This document shows, in pieces, positions 1-14,000 of a stretch of 19,426 nt of DNA. Numbering within the stretch: position 1 is the first letter of the stretch; each line of letters starts with the position of its first letter. A program made the position numbers and the translations under genes. Source of the DNA: Phoronis ovalis (taxonomy: Eukaryota > Phoronida > Phoronidae); contig JAOXYB010022958.1 of the NCBI GenBank assembly GCA_028565635.1, positions 1 through 19,426 on the forward strand. Direction: 5' to 3'. Under the pieces are notes generated by a model. That model worked only from the letters and a program-made list of their open reading frames with translations. It ran no database searches and was not told the DNA's origin.

Positions 1-1969
1 ATTTATTACGTCTAATTAATGTAGGCAACTAAGGCACGGAAATTAAATGGAAGACTCTAACATTAGGCCATTAGGATTGCTATATGTGGAAATCCGGAAC
101 TGATTTTCTTGTCGATCAGTTGCTCTCATAGACGAAAACGAATAGTGATTATATTGGAAATACTGATGCATGCCTCGTTCAAGTTGTGTTTGAACGTTCA
201 ATTAATTTTGGAGTTATTCACATAAGAATCTTTTTCTGAGCACACAAAATCGTTGATGGCATTGTTCCATCTTATTCATCATCATTAATATTAGCCTGTT
301 TCTGATGTCCTAAATCTGTTACTTAGCAACTTGTCAGTGTTATTATCGCACTAATGGCGCTTATGTATCTGAGCATTTTCCACTGTAGCACCAAAACCGT
401 GGGCTGCTCTTCCGAATTCTTGACTGTTACAGTAGCTAAAACATCGACGTCTTTTTTAAAGGAAAGTCTATGCTGCATGTTTATAGTTAACGTTTATTCA
501 GGTGATTTTGCATTTTTTGTTTATGTAGGGTTTTTAATTTTAATTATTTTGATTTCGTATTATTATAGAAAATTGCTAGGTTGTGCATTATTTATTTATA
601 TTTCATATTAATCTGCTATAGTTACATGTAATTTAAATCTTGTTTTATATTTATTCTATTTGTGCTAGCTATATTCTGTTAGGGCATTCTTTGCTGTTAT
701 GCTTATTTATTTAATTTAGTTTCATTACTGTTTTAAAATTATTGATTTTGCTGCATTATATCAAATTTTATAATTGTAATATTTATTTGTATCTTTTTTA
801 TGTTTATTATAAATTGGAAGCGAATCCTTTGAGATACTTGCGCAATATAAACATTTTCATTATATTTTTTATTGTTATATTTGCTTATAACATCATATAA
901 AATGCATCGTACACACATAGGCCGATACAACTGGGATGTCTGTGTCGCGTACAAGTGTAAGTTGTTTTTCTACAACTCTATATACCACTATGTATTTCTT
1001 GTAACATCCTGTCTAAAAAAATAACATTGCTACAAACATAAGTCAAGAGTCTAAAGTTTATTGTATCAGTTAATATATGTTTTTATGTATTTGATGTCGC
1101 ACGCGCGCGGCCAACTTTAGTGTCTACGCAAATCTGAGTATAAGGTCCTCCTATTCATCAAAACAAGACAGTCTGACATATACGTGATACATATAATTTA
1201 AAAGCCAACTGCCGAGAAGAGCTAGCTTGACAAATACCGCAGGGTTTTTTACGAGATGAGTAATTCTTATCAGGTACCTACGTGTAGTATTTTAATACAT
1301 TATGTGGCTTACATCTACGATACGGCAACATGCCAAGCGACATATTGTAAAGATTACATAATCGTAATTTTCTATGACTCAACATAAAAACCCAATTTCA
1401 AGAGTGATAAAAAATGCCATTAAGACATAATTTACACTAATCTTCTTCCGATACACACATATTGTGTATATGCTTCACAGCTTTTACTAGCCGCTATTAT
1501 AGTATATCATACGATCGAAACTTGCATAATTTCTAACAAGCGTACTCTGTCTTTTCAAAAACAAATTGCCATTTAGCGAAGACTTTCAAAGTATTCTACT
1601 AAACTGCAGTGCTATAACAAGTTTGCGGAATAAATCATAAAGGCTAACAATTAAAATATAATAACGCTGGAATGTTTCCAGATATAATCAATTCTACACG
1701 CCCAGAACAATGGATATTTTTGTCGCTATAATCAAATTCATTTCTATTTCATAATATGTTTTCAGCCTACGGTATCGAATCGATGATTTTAAAATTATAA
1801 TTATACATCCCTATCGGATATTTTTAAACAACACGTATATATTAAGATTGCTTAACGGTCTTGCGGAAATCAGTGCGTAATTTAACCTTCATCATTCACA
1901 TATTGTTAGTTAGTGCGATGTGACAAGACACTATATGGCGATCTGATTATTGATATACAGCAAGAAAAA
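1..1969. other. 5' flank, no gene supported
   Basis: This stretch is AT-rich, with long T-rich runs between about 510 and 900. The longest open frame (354-611) codes 85 residues with a hydrophobic stretch, which T-rich DNA gives by chance. Promoter and 5' UTR of the polycystin-like gene are expected here or at its right end. TATATGG at 1933-1939 is too close to the ATG to be a convincing TATA box. Confidence 0.6.
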
Positions 1970-2005
1970 ATGGAAAAACCTTTCTGCTTGGTTTTTCTAA
2001 TTGGA
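1970..2005 (+). CDS. PKD1-like: Exon 1: start codon and first part of signal peptide
   Basis: This exon holds codons 1-12 (MEKPFCLVFLIG) and ends in phase 0 at a GTGAGT donor. A basic residue at position 3 followed by a hydrophobic run is the n- and h-region of a signal peptide. The ATG sits in AAAAATGG. The frame upstream is closed by TAG at 1907-1909 and has no other ATG in between. An AG at 1959-1960 could be an acceptor that joins an upstream 5' UTR exon; the tract before it is weak, so I leave the true transcript start open. Confidence 0.8.
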
Positions 2006-5000
2006 GTGAGTACAATTTGTTTTCTTATTTATCTATTAGTAAACTATTAAAATAGTCAATGGCAATTGTATTTTGAAGGTCAACAAAAAACGATTGAAAT
2101 TAAAGTAGTCTTATTTTATTTTAATTCATATAATTTTCTATTAGATTTTGTTTCTTATTAAACGTTCCTTAGAGATATAAGCTATATCTAGATCTGTAAT
2201 CGCGGCATTTTCTTTGAAATTATTAAGAGAATACGACGATAAGTATCACGATGGAATTGATACATTTCAGTTCGTTAATTTGTTATTTGCAATATTCTGA
2301 AACAGTTATCGGATACTCTCTGAACATTCATTCCTGATTCATTGCAACGACATGTTGGCTCGAGTAGAATTTTATCATGATTAAAGCTTTTTCTTTAGAA
2401 AGTCAATCCTCACCTTGTATACAACATTTTTCAAATTCACAGAAATGTTACGCAGGCACAGTTCTTGCTATTTCAACATCACATAGAAAGTTTCCACCCT
2501 AAAACTTACTTTTCATTACATAAGGAATTTTTATTTTTGAAAATTTATTGTAGGTAGTGACAGTGTATGCACAAGGTAAGTATATTCTCATTAACACACC
2601 GCAGATCTACCTTAAAAAAAGAATTAGCATATGTGTATTTAAGGCATTAGTAGATATGAGAGTGCTGGAACTTCCCGTTATGGGGTGTTGTAATAAGAGA
2701 CGTGCTGGTAAAGTAAATAAATAACTGTGAATTTCAATATTAATTTCAACTTCAAACTCACTGGAGTGATACTACTGTAATCGTCGATGTTGTCATAATC
2801 GTAAAATAAAATAAGAACTACAACTATACATATACGTATAGCTATAAATTTATACTTATAATATATTATTTTTATTAATTATAATAAGCCCCTTGTCATT
2901 CATACCTTTACCTGAACATGGTGGTATGTTTCATGCTCAAGCATTTACATACGTATCATTGAAAGTTAATTTCTAAGAATTGAATTTATTTTTTCCTTTT
3001 TTTTTATTATATACTTTGCACTGCAATTAACCATGAAAATAATAGAATTTTTAAAACTACGTGGGTATCTTTAATCTTTACGTACATAATACAATGTTTT
3101 AAACTGCCAATTTGCTGTTGTTATTTTGCTTTTAGCGTATATTTCTATACAAATTTACATTAAAAAATGTCAACACTAGAAAACAGAGAAAGTTAATTTT
3201 CTATTGATTTCCATGTTCATAGACATGGACATTATAGGCTTTAATATAAATAGAGTAAACTTTAAAATTGATTACACGCTAATAAACATATCATAAAGTT
3301 ATGCTCTATATACAGCAGATGTATGAAAGTTCACAAAAAAAAAGACAAATACGTTATAGTATAATAACTTCTATTATGCAAAACATAAATTTACTGTAAC
3401 CATTTTAAAAAAATTCTCCTGTCATCCGATCACATGGCGCATATACATCGTAACCTTTATAGCACCCGTAATTATATACATAAGGGAATATGATCCGTTT
3501 CTTTTGTACCTTAAAATTGGCTTAACAACGTTAGTCAAATAAACTTATTTCAATATTTCTTAAAGGGCATATTTGAATTTCCTACTTAGTACCCTGATGC
3601 CTTTCATATATCGATCCTTTTACGACAAACAACTAGCATAAAATTTGCATATTGGCAAACAGTAGTAACTATTGTTGCTTTATAACTCAAAAATCAATGT
3701 TCAGTACCAGGTAACTTGATGCTAGTTTATAGTTAATTAAACGGATACAATCAACGTAGAACATTTTAAGTTTTATTTAAAATTCATTTTACATAGTGTT
3801 GCTATAGAAATCTACATGGTGTTATCAATTTTATGACGTTCAACTGTTCGTGTTTTGAATTATAACTCGATTGTCGCAATCATACTTAATTCAATTTACC
3901 AAAAAAAATATTACGCAATACTCGATTCCATATATAATAACTGTTATTATATATGAAGTAGTAATAGTAATTTCTTTTAGGAAATTAGATTTAAATATCT
4001 ATATATAAATGGATAACTTTATGTACAAAGCAGATTACTTTTGCTCTCAAGCAAAGCGTTTCTTGTATAAATTGAAAAGGAACTTTATAGAAATGCATAA
4101 GCACGTGTGCTTCAAAATGTTAATTCTTTCATCAGATAAATGAATTCAGTTTCATCTTTATAATATGTTGAAAATGTTATTAAAAATACACAACAGTTTT
4201 TAATTGCATACTGGTGAATATCCTTTTACTGCACTTCTGCAAATTAAAATACTGCACAGCCAACCTTCTTGAAATATCACGTAATTAATGCAACTGGCTG
4301 TATTGAAAAATTCAAAATTCAGTTTCAGTATAAACTGTACGTGTACTTCTACTAAAACATTTTAGTGTTAAATTCAATTATTTGCACACGGTGAACAGTC
4401 AAGTGTTAAAGTTCTAAGTAGTGCAGTATAAATTCAAAAATACATATACAATCGAACATTCCTCTACAGTACATGTATATACAAAAACAAACGTGGAGAA
4501 ATATTACAAATCATAAAATTAATACTACTGAAAGGCGCCGAAAATTTGATTATAATTGTTTTTTGGAAGGTGGCTAGACGCGTTCGGGACAAGTTATTCA
4601 CATTTTACACTTTGAGTCGTATAGAGTATATAAACTAGTAAAACTGTGTATTTTTTAGTAAGGTATTAACTTAAGGATTATGGAAAATTACTTATCTATC
4701 ACATGATTATGTAATCAGTAAGGAGGACATTTTAGGTAAAATCTTAAAATTCAAAAAAATGTAAGTTGAGCATCCCTAAAGATACAAAAGCTGAAATTTG
4801 ACCAAAATCAATTTCAAGCAGAGATATCGAAAACAATGTCTCTTTAAAAAATTTGCATCATTCAGAAGTTGTGACTTTCCAAAATTCAACTGCCAGAAAT
4901 CTTTCATTTTTTTCTCACACTCATATACTTAGGAGCACAATATTTAGTATTTTCTTCGCTCTTAAAGGAACTAAGAAAAAATCCAAAAACATCTAAGACT

Positions 5001-8000
5001 ATTAGAGTTCCTAGGTGGAAGTTAATTTTGGCCAAATTTAACTTAGTATCTGCATTGGTGTTGGACTTATTATTGTGAAGTTTCCGTTTGATAGATAAGT
5101 GAAGTGATTTTTGTAATCATTAAGTGAATACCTTTCCTTACTTTTCTTGGTCTATTTTTCATTAAACTGCACAAAATTCGACTCAAAGCATAAAGTGTGA
5201 ATGACTGGCCTAGCCCCGTTAACAACATTAACGATTTTGTATATTTTGTAAACAATATGTGTAAAACTGGCAACTTTTATTTAATGGGCATCATGATCAA
5301 CAAATGCAGCACTTCTTTGTTAACTGGCAAATACATATTTTCAGGGAACGCTTATTTGGGCTGTTACCGAGAGAATAAGAGTGCAAGGCAATTTTCCGTC
5401 AGTCCTGGAAACTATGATCCACTTAATCTCAACCCCGGTTTCTGCATCCAACAGTGTGCTAAGTTTGCATATAATTATGCGGGTCTGTATTTTGGAAAGT
5501 TTTGCTTCTGTTCCAACACTCTTGATCAAGGTACATTAGAAGGTGATGGACAATGTAATGTGGCTTGCTCAGACACCAGCTCTGGGAAACATTGTGGAAG
5601 TCGCGATCATAACAGCGTTTATGCTGTACCCACTCTAATAAAGGTACACAATTCTCTTTTTGCTACCATACTAGCTAGTACTGTTGTAATTCAGCGTATA
5701 CTACACTCTTAACATATTAGCTACTACAGTCTCAATAAACCGCCTAAATTACTGTGTTTACACACGCAGTAAATGTACGACAAAACTGTATAGAAATACT
5801 GCCCATGTATTACCAGTCTGAATAAATCCATACTGTGGTGTTCCGTATCTACTCAACTAACGTCTGGGCTTAACGATTATCAATTGCCGTTATATTCCTT
5901 CCATTTAACAAGAGCGAAATACATACGTCATTAAACTCTTTACCCGAGTTTGGCCAACCGAGATAAGCATTTCTCTCTGTGCGATCGACCAATGTTACTA
6001 GTTATCCGCTTAGTCCATTGTTATACCTATTATTGTAAGGTGCAATTTGATTGGTGTCAAGACTTTATATATAAATAAAGGGATTTTCATTCTTTTGCTT
6101 TTCGAGATAATAAGCAAACATTGACTATGGTTAAGACGATATATAGTTGAGAAGGCACGGAATACTAACGGATGGATTTACTCAGACTGATATATTACAT
6201 TTTTATTTTATTTTCGTTGACTATATACTTCAGTAGATCTAACTAATCGCTTCAATGTTTCTGTTAAAGGGCCTTAGAGTTTATCCATCTCCATCGGGGT
6301 ACTTAACAACTTTTCAAAGTCATAACTTTGATGTATCATTGAGAGAAGGAGGCGACGTAGTTCTTCAAGTAGACAAGGGAGATGGTGCTGGCCGTAGTAA
6401 ATGGAAGCCATTGGGCACTTTCGCTTCCACATACACTGTGCCTGGAGCATACACTGTCACTGTTCATGCTACAGACGTTAACAAAACCCTGGATGTAAGT
6501 ACACATATTTTAAATAGAAGTACAATACCGCATAAAATCTTCATCTCCTACAAATATAAATAACTTGTTCCATTTCAGGAGTCCAAGACCGCTATTGGTG
6601 CCTCTGTTCAAGCTCCAGCGGAGGAGGTATCTATATCATGTCCCAACGTGTCTGCAACATTTGAAGAAGTAGTGTGTACAGCATCCGTACTATCAGGATC
6701 TTATATGATACTCACAATAGATTATGGTGACAGTACTAACGAGACATTCCCTATTGCAGGTACGTTCAGGCAGATGGTACAGGTGTGTGCAACGCATATA
6801 TGCACATATTCACGATAGCGAAATATTGTTGACGCCTAATAGGCCAGTGTTTCACCGCTCGACGATTGTTGTATTACATTCTGTTATTCGAAGGGATTTT
6901 TTTACTTCCGTTTCCATGTTTTGCCGTTTATTCTAAATCATGTGATGTGAATAATGTCAACGTTATTGCAAATATTTCGTAGTACTTAGAAACGCATTTG
7001 TACGAGAATCCGTTCTACCGTTTGTCTAATAATTTTATGTTTGTTCAATACATTCATGTAAAAAAACAACATTTTTCCACATAAGTTAAAATTGGGTTTA
7101 TTTCCTTTGAACATTGTGGCAGCGGATCCTTAGAGCATCGTGCGATTCAGAATTTTAAATTTAAATAATACTTGTGACGTTACATTTCTAGACGCGCTTA
7201 TTCGTGGCATTGGAAAATCTGTGCCTGAAACTGCTCCCGTAGATCTGGTGACAGATACGTCTGGTTTGTATGTTATCCCGTCCGGAGAGTTCCGAGAAGA
7301 CGCTACCATAACAACATGGGAATTTTACGCCAGTCAAACTGGAGATATTTCCTTACTGGTATGTGATTAAACCATTATGATACTATGTGACTGCAATGTG
7401 CATTTCTTCTATTTTCAATAAGAGTGAGATTCTATAAAAAAATCTAAAGAAATCAATGAATATTGCTTTTGACCATGTATGGAATTCAAATTTTGCCAGT
7501 GAGGTATAAGATACTGTACTTTCAGGTTCTAACGCCATTTTGTACCAGCGGCACTTACTGCGCCACAAGCAACACGTGTTCAGGTTCATGTGATCCAGAA
7601 CACACGTGCACAGCCAGTCAAGTCTTCTGTCACTCACAGAGTGTCTGCACGTTATCTACTCTGGGTTCAAGTTGCACTAGCAGCAGTCGGTACACATCAG
7701 GAGGACCACCTACCGGATACACAATTAAATCTGAACTACAGCACACAATTCAGAGTGAAGGATATCAGTTCATTAGACTAAATTCTTCAACCAGAGTGCA
7801 GGTTTCAAAAGGTGACATTATCGGGTATTATTCTAACACTGGCATAATAGCAGGTACAAATAGCAGCGAATCACCCGATTCAACGGATTACCGACATAAC
7901 AATGCTACAACATCAAATCCGGGGGAAAACCTGAATCAAGGAGATTTTGCAGTTTCAAACAATCAACATTTATTGCGTGCAGTAACAACAGTGCCGTCGT

Positions 8001-11000
8001 TAGTTAAATTCTTTAAAACATATGAACAGTCAATGACATATAATATATCCCTAACCGTTAGCAACACCTTGATCAGTCACTCTGAGAGTACATCTGTTTT
8101 ATTACCTGTTCAGAATGGAATTAACGACACAACAATTGTAGGTCCTAATTATGCTGCAACAAACGATGTAGTACAGTTTGGTTTGCTTGCCCACAGTGGT
8201 AAGTAGCTGAAATTCTGAAAACTAAATGAATATGAACACTGTAAATTGTACAAAGCCTCTAAATTAGATATGTACAATTATGTTTGCGGATTTTACTATA
8301 CATGTTTCTTTAAAATTACGTAAATTATGAAATATTTCAATTTGTTTGTATTTTATAGTACGCTTTTACTGCGTTTCTAGGTGAAGCAATAACCTACTTC
8401 TGGGATTTCGGCGATGATACTAACGCCACGGTTAATGTACCAACCACGACACACACCTACCTCACAGCTGGTGAATACAATGTCTCAATTCGCGCAAAAA
8501 ATTTACTGACATCTAAGGAGAACACGAGTACTATTATAATTCTATCCCCTGTAGCTGGCATGGCGTTGTTTGCACCTCTTGCAGTTGGGGCAGGGATTTC
8601 TAATGAAGTATGGCTTAACATGACAAGTGGTGACGCCTACACATGTGACTGGACCTATAGTGAAGGAAATTCAACCCAAACTAACGAAGCAACTACACCA
8701 ATTTCAGGTGCAAGCGTCACAAATGTATTCAATACAGTTGGCACTGCTTCAGTTATCGTTAACTGTTCTAATGAAGTAAGTTCCGACCAAGCTGCTATAA
8801 ATCAGCAAATTTTGGAGATGATAACTAATTTACTGTTGGAAAGTAATGGCGGGTTGTTGGGCGAGCCTGTCATTATAAGATGGCTTCACGATACGGGGAC
8901 AAATGTTTCCTTCACCTTGTCGTTTGACGGCAACCCGATCACACCATTGTCATACAATCAAACCCATCTATGGGGAGAAAGTCCACCTATATCTGCAATT
9001 TCAACACCCGGGAGCAAAATGCTCGTACTTACAGCAGAAAATTTGGTAGATTCTGTTACACTGGAATCAAATTACACAATAGAAGCAGCCATCTTTAATC
9101 TTAGATTGGCCGACACCCGTGACGTGTTGGAGGTAGGGGATAGCGAAAATTTCACCGTCACTGTTCAAGAAGGAACGAGTGTTCAAATAGTTTTGGATTA
9201 CGGCGATGGCACAAATGATACATATTTGGATCCTCCATCCGTGGTATGGGTAACAAACGCCTCTGTCACTTACATTCATACGTTTAATTACCCGGGAAAC
9301 CTTCATGTGAGAATAACTGCATCAAATGCTTTTAACAACCTCGTAATTAAAAGAAACATCACAGTTCTAAATTTGGTAGAAAATTTGATCTTAGTGAGTG
9401 ATTCTCCGCAGCCGTTTCTGGATACACCAGCCACAGTAACATTTCGAATACAGCAATCTTCTGGTGTACCGCCTCTTGCAGCCAGTATTCAATTTTTTTT
9501 TGGTGACGGCGGGAATAGCGGAATTATTGATTACGTGCATAATGCTAACTATACCCATCAATATTATAACACTCAGACGTATAATGTCACAGCAAACGTA
9601 TCAAATCCTTTAAACTCAATGCTGTTGACAACACAAGTTGTTACTATAACCCCAGCAACTGAATTGTCTATATTGGTCACTCCGCCTTATGTGCTGCCCA
9701 ATGAGACCGTCGCAGTCGCTGTTAAAATGAACCGTGGGCAAGAAATTACCATTTATTGGGACTTTGGTGATGGTACCATAGTATCACGTGCAAGAAACGG
9801 TAAGAACAAACTCTTTGCAATTTATTATAAATTTAAATGATTTTCAACAAAACCATGTGTTAACAGTCTTTGTTGCCTGCGCACAGGAGTCTGTTGAAAT
9901 TGTCTATCCTCGCACGTATAAATAGTCAAAAATAATACTTGCTGCAAACATCGATAATACCAAGAGGGAACACAAAATTGAAATTCACGAAGATCTTCAA
10001 TTTGAAGCAAAAAACGGACTTTTTAAGAATAGCACCAATGTGTACTGGCGGGTACATCAGACTAACAAAATTGTCATTTAACTTTAGTGTATCCATTCGT
10101 TCTCAAGTATCAACCGTTTGAAATATTTATAATTTCCGATTTTAAATGACAGCTTGTTAATTGTTGAATTTTAAATCATATAACAATTAATCAATACGGT
10201 ATTGTAAATTCTTCACTGTAAGGAAGCGGTACATGAATTACCTAGAAACCAATGTCAAACCGTCATTTTGTATACAAAAGAATCTATATAAAGAATACAA
10301 AGAGTTTCTAGATTATATGTTAATGTTAATGAAAATTTTCATCCCTTAGTACAACATGTAAGCTTGTTTTCTTAAGTTAGTTTGATGTTAACGATTTTCT
10401 TTTTTTTCCTGTTGTATTCTTTATACATGTTCAGATCATAAGCGATGCATTTGTAAGTGTATAAAACATACGTACCGTTCTTTCTAAAACCTAGCACTAC
10501 CTACTACTGTATCCAATGTAGAAAAACACTCAGGAACTATTATAACAAATCCACCAACAGCTACTACCTACTACTGTATCCAATGTAGAAAAACACTCAG
10601 GAACTATTATAACAAATCCACCAACAGCTACATTTTACATACATGTACTCTTCTATACCTGAGCGGGAATGTGTTTATTTCGCGTAATTCAGGTTAAAAA
10701 AAACTCAAGACACCGAACTAAGGAAAGGCTCAAGGAATGACGTAAATCTAATACACTTTAACACTTTAACGAACATTATTATATTCGTGGCATACACTGT
10801 CTTTTTTAGTTTACTTAAGTTCAAATAAGATGAAGTACTTTTCTGATTTTAGGAACTACAGCAACAGATGTTGATGTATGGTATCATTCGTATTCTACTA
10901 CTGGTAACTATACTATAGAAGTCACCGCTGGTAACATTGTTGGAAACACATCAAAGCAGTATGTAATTGCCGTGCAAAAGCCAGTGAGCAATAATATCAC

Positions 11001-14000
11001 GGTATCAAGCAATTCACCGCTACTTTACCCAGGTAGGTGGCTTCGCGCGGAATTACTGAAAAAGCTGTCTCGGATCGGATATCATAACTATAAATGATAA
11101 GGACATTTATTATATATATAATTACACATCGACTAGACACATTTGAGATTGCGCAATACCACATTTATACCAAGTCACAGGAACGTTTTTCTACGGTTTT
11201 CACTAGTAGCATTACATAATAATGAATTAATATAATAACCCTTGAAAGTTTTCATTTTGGATATGTATTAAAATTTAAAATATGTGCACATTCTTGTTAT
11301 ATTTCAGCGCCTATGGAGTTTGAAATAATATACCCTGGCACGTTAGACCTACCATCAGATGCAGTAGTTACCTGGGCATGGCGTGACGGTAACGGGGTCG
11401 TTACGGAGACAATTCCCTTCAGTTTTCCTACACCGAATCCGAATTACCGTCTTCTCATTAGCAGAAATATAAGTATCGGAGACCACGCTGTTAATGTTAC
11501 CATTAGTAATATGGTTTCTGAAATAAAACTCTTATTAAAGGTAACATTTCATTAGAGGTAGCATTTCATTAGAGGTAGCATTTTATTAGAGGTAACATTT
11601 TAACATTTTATTGTAGATATAGACGAGTTTGAGCAGAGTAATCGAAAGGTGTTTTCTAATAAGATTTTTGTACATAAACGATTTTGTTGTATGTTTTGAA
11701 ATGTCCAATAACCCATTGAAAAAGATAATGCAGAAACAATACTGACAACATGACTATGCTTTCGATTCGATACTTTGATATAATAATTTGTAATTTGTTA
11801 TAGTTTTAAAATAACTGAAATATTTTGGTGTAGGTCAGCGTCTATGAAGAAATAACTAATTTGAGTGTAACCCCCAAGTTCAGAGATTCAAACGGAAATC
11901 TCGTATCTGGAATGGGAGTGAATCAAGATCAGTTCCAAATCAACAGCCCCGTCTACTTCCAAATGAATATGGAGACAGGTTTGTATTATAGCATATTACT
12001 GTAGAATTTTACATTATTCAGAGTGGAGTCAAATACTTCGTGTTAGAAACAATTTCCTAGATTCTACCAATCTAAATGGTATAATTATATGATTTATTGC
12101 AATAAATATTAGATACTTCATGAACTTCGAAATTACACATATACAGTTCTTCTCCGAAACACTCTATAAAATTGTAACCAAAAAGTTATTGGAAATTTGG
12201 ATTAATCATTTATCGTTCACCCACAAACTTTAACATTTACAGGTCACGCAGAAGAGTATTTTATGGAGGCATTGTATACCAACAATGGATCCATGTACTT
12301 TTGCAGACACACTGAGAATCCATTGTCGTATACTTTTGTGGTAAGTCAGTATACGAGTATACAGCGGGTTTTGTTCAGACCATTTGCATGCACTTGGTGG
12401 CGCCACCATTCGTGAACGCAAACCTTCCAGCATGTTGCGTTTTGTGAATGAACAATGACGTGCTCCGTGCAATTCACAAAATGTTACATAAATTCTCTGC
12501 TTCCTTCGCGCAATGAGCCAAAACTAACAAGTCTAATCTTGCGCTAAAAAAATATCCCTTCTTTAAATAATATTAGTATTTCAATATATAAACAATTATT
12601 TATTAATACGTTTCTTACTGTGATTAAATGTCAGCGTTTAACGCATTTCTAATCAGGTTTTAAAAATCAGGAATTGTATTCAACTGAAGGATGCTGGGAT
12701 CGAAAGAGTCCGACGGTGGTGCCCTCAAGTGCATGTAAATAGTCTAATAGCGATAATTTCCTTTGCGTGTGCATAAACAGGACATCCTATGCAGACAGAT
12801 ATTGATGACATTTCTGTATCTCAAATAGTCAATTATACTAGCATTTATGTTGCAGTATCATAGCAAACGTTTTTCTACTATTTTAAAAGAAAAATTAAAG
12901 TAAAAAAATAAAATATATAGAAACTCATTTGATACTTGTCACCCCTTTGAAAATTGCTCACAGAGGAGGCAAAATGTATTCTAAGTGAAGGGCTGTCAAA
13001 AATTAAAATCTACTTCATTTCGCTTATAAAATATTGAAAAAAGTTGATATTATATTGTGTTACTTTTTACAGGCTGCAGGAGTATACGAAGTAAATCTTA
13101 CCGCAACTAATCCTTTTAGCACCGACTATGTCACCAAATACATAGAAATATTTGACGGTATTCGTGATATCATGGTATCTGACGGTCACATTGTAAGCGC
13201 TCCAGGACAACTGAAAACATTCAATTTGACATTCGGCGCTCTAAGTCCTGAATCATGCATGGCTGTAGATTTTGGAGACGACGGTTCCATATATCTGTAT
13301 GGCGATCAAGCAACCTGCAACTTAAGATCGTACGCAGTCTCGTTTTACCAAAATATTGCCCTGGCTCAAGGATTGTCTTTACATCACATTTATCTAACTC
13401 AAGGCCTGTTCAAGTTGTCATTATTTGGGTGGAGCTCGTTAACGGAAACAAACTCTTCTTTTGAATTTCCTATCTCAACTCTTGCATGTAAAGATCCGGA
13501 TCTGCAAATCATAGATGGGTCTTCTGATTTCAAACAACCTCAGACGTTTAGGAGAGGCGATACATTCACTGTGTACGGTGATACAAGTTTAAATTGTGAC
13601 GAAACTCATGTTAATAGAAAATCTTGGACTACTGAGTTAGTAGATCCAGCTACAGGTGTTGTATCAATGGCTATTCCTATTACGAATAACCCTTCCGCGT
13701 CTACCGCTATATTGGCCATCCAAGCACAGACACTAGAATATGGCTTATACAAATTCACCTACAGTGTCCAAATGAGTGAACCGGCTAGTATTTTTGGTAG
13801 CCTAACGCACTCTTATATTGAAATCACAAAGTCACCAATTGTGCCAATCATACTAGAGGGCGGTCCAAGCCTTGTTACCAGAGGACACGGGCAACTTCTT
13901 AGACTGGAACCAGCTCTTTTCTCCAGAGACCCTGATAGACTGCTAGAACAAACGGTAAGATTCATCTATTTACAAATGTAGCTACAGAAAAAACAACACT

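Larger units (their letters stand above)
2576..5344 (+). other. Intron 2, the longest of the gene
   Basis: 2769 bp of AT-rich DNA between the micro-exon and the WSC exon. I looked here for leucine-rich-repeat exons, which precede WSC in vertebrate polycystin-1, and saw none. It holds a 27-bp hairpin at 3929-3955 and a weak inverted repeat around 4794-5038, listed separately. Confidence 0.75.

Noticed and set aside
354-611. 85-codon open frame with a hydrophobic stretch upstream of the gene
   Set aside because: The region is very T-rich, which by itself gives Phe, Leu, Ile and Tyr codons. No domain, splice partner or codon pattern supports it.
739-954. Minus-strand open frame of 71 codons
   Set aside because: AT-rich, no domain, no neighbouring exon.
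1933-1939. TATATGG as a TATA box
   Set aside because: It would place the transcript start within a few bases of the ATG at 1970, and AT-rich DNA holds many such strings.
5197-5344. Open frame in front of the WSC exon, with an ATG, as an alternative start
   Set aside because: It is intron read-through: it codes no signal peptide, and the acceptor at 5344 fits exon 2 in phase. An alternative first exon is possible but nothing supports it.
9067-9306. Minus-strand open frame opposite exon 8
   Set aside because: It is a shadow of the strongly supported PKD coding frame on the plus strand.
10287-10425. 14-bp inverted pair in intron 8 as element ends
   Set aside because: No target duplication and no extension of the match. 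AT-rich sequence of this length can produce such pairs by chance.
12395-12408. TGGTGGCGCCACCA palindrome in intron 12
   Set aside because: Perfect, but short and isolated, with no flanking duplication or second copy to suggest an element.
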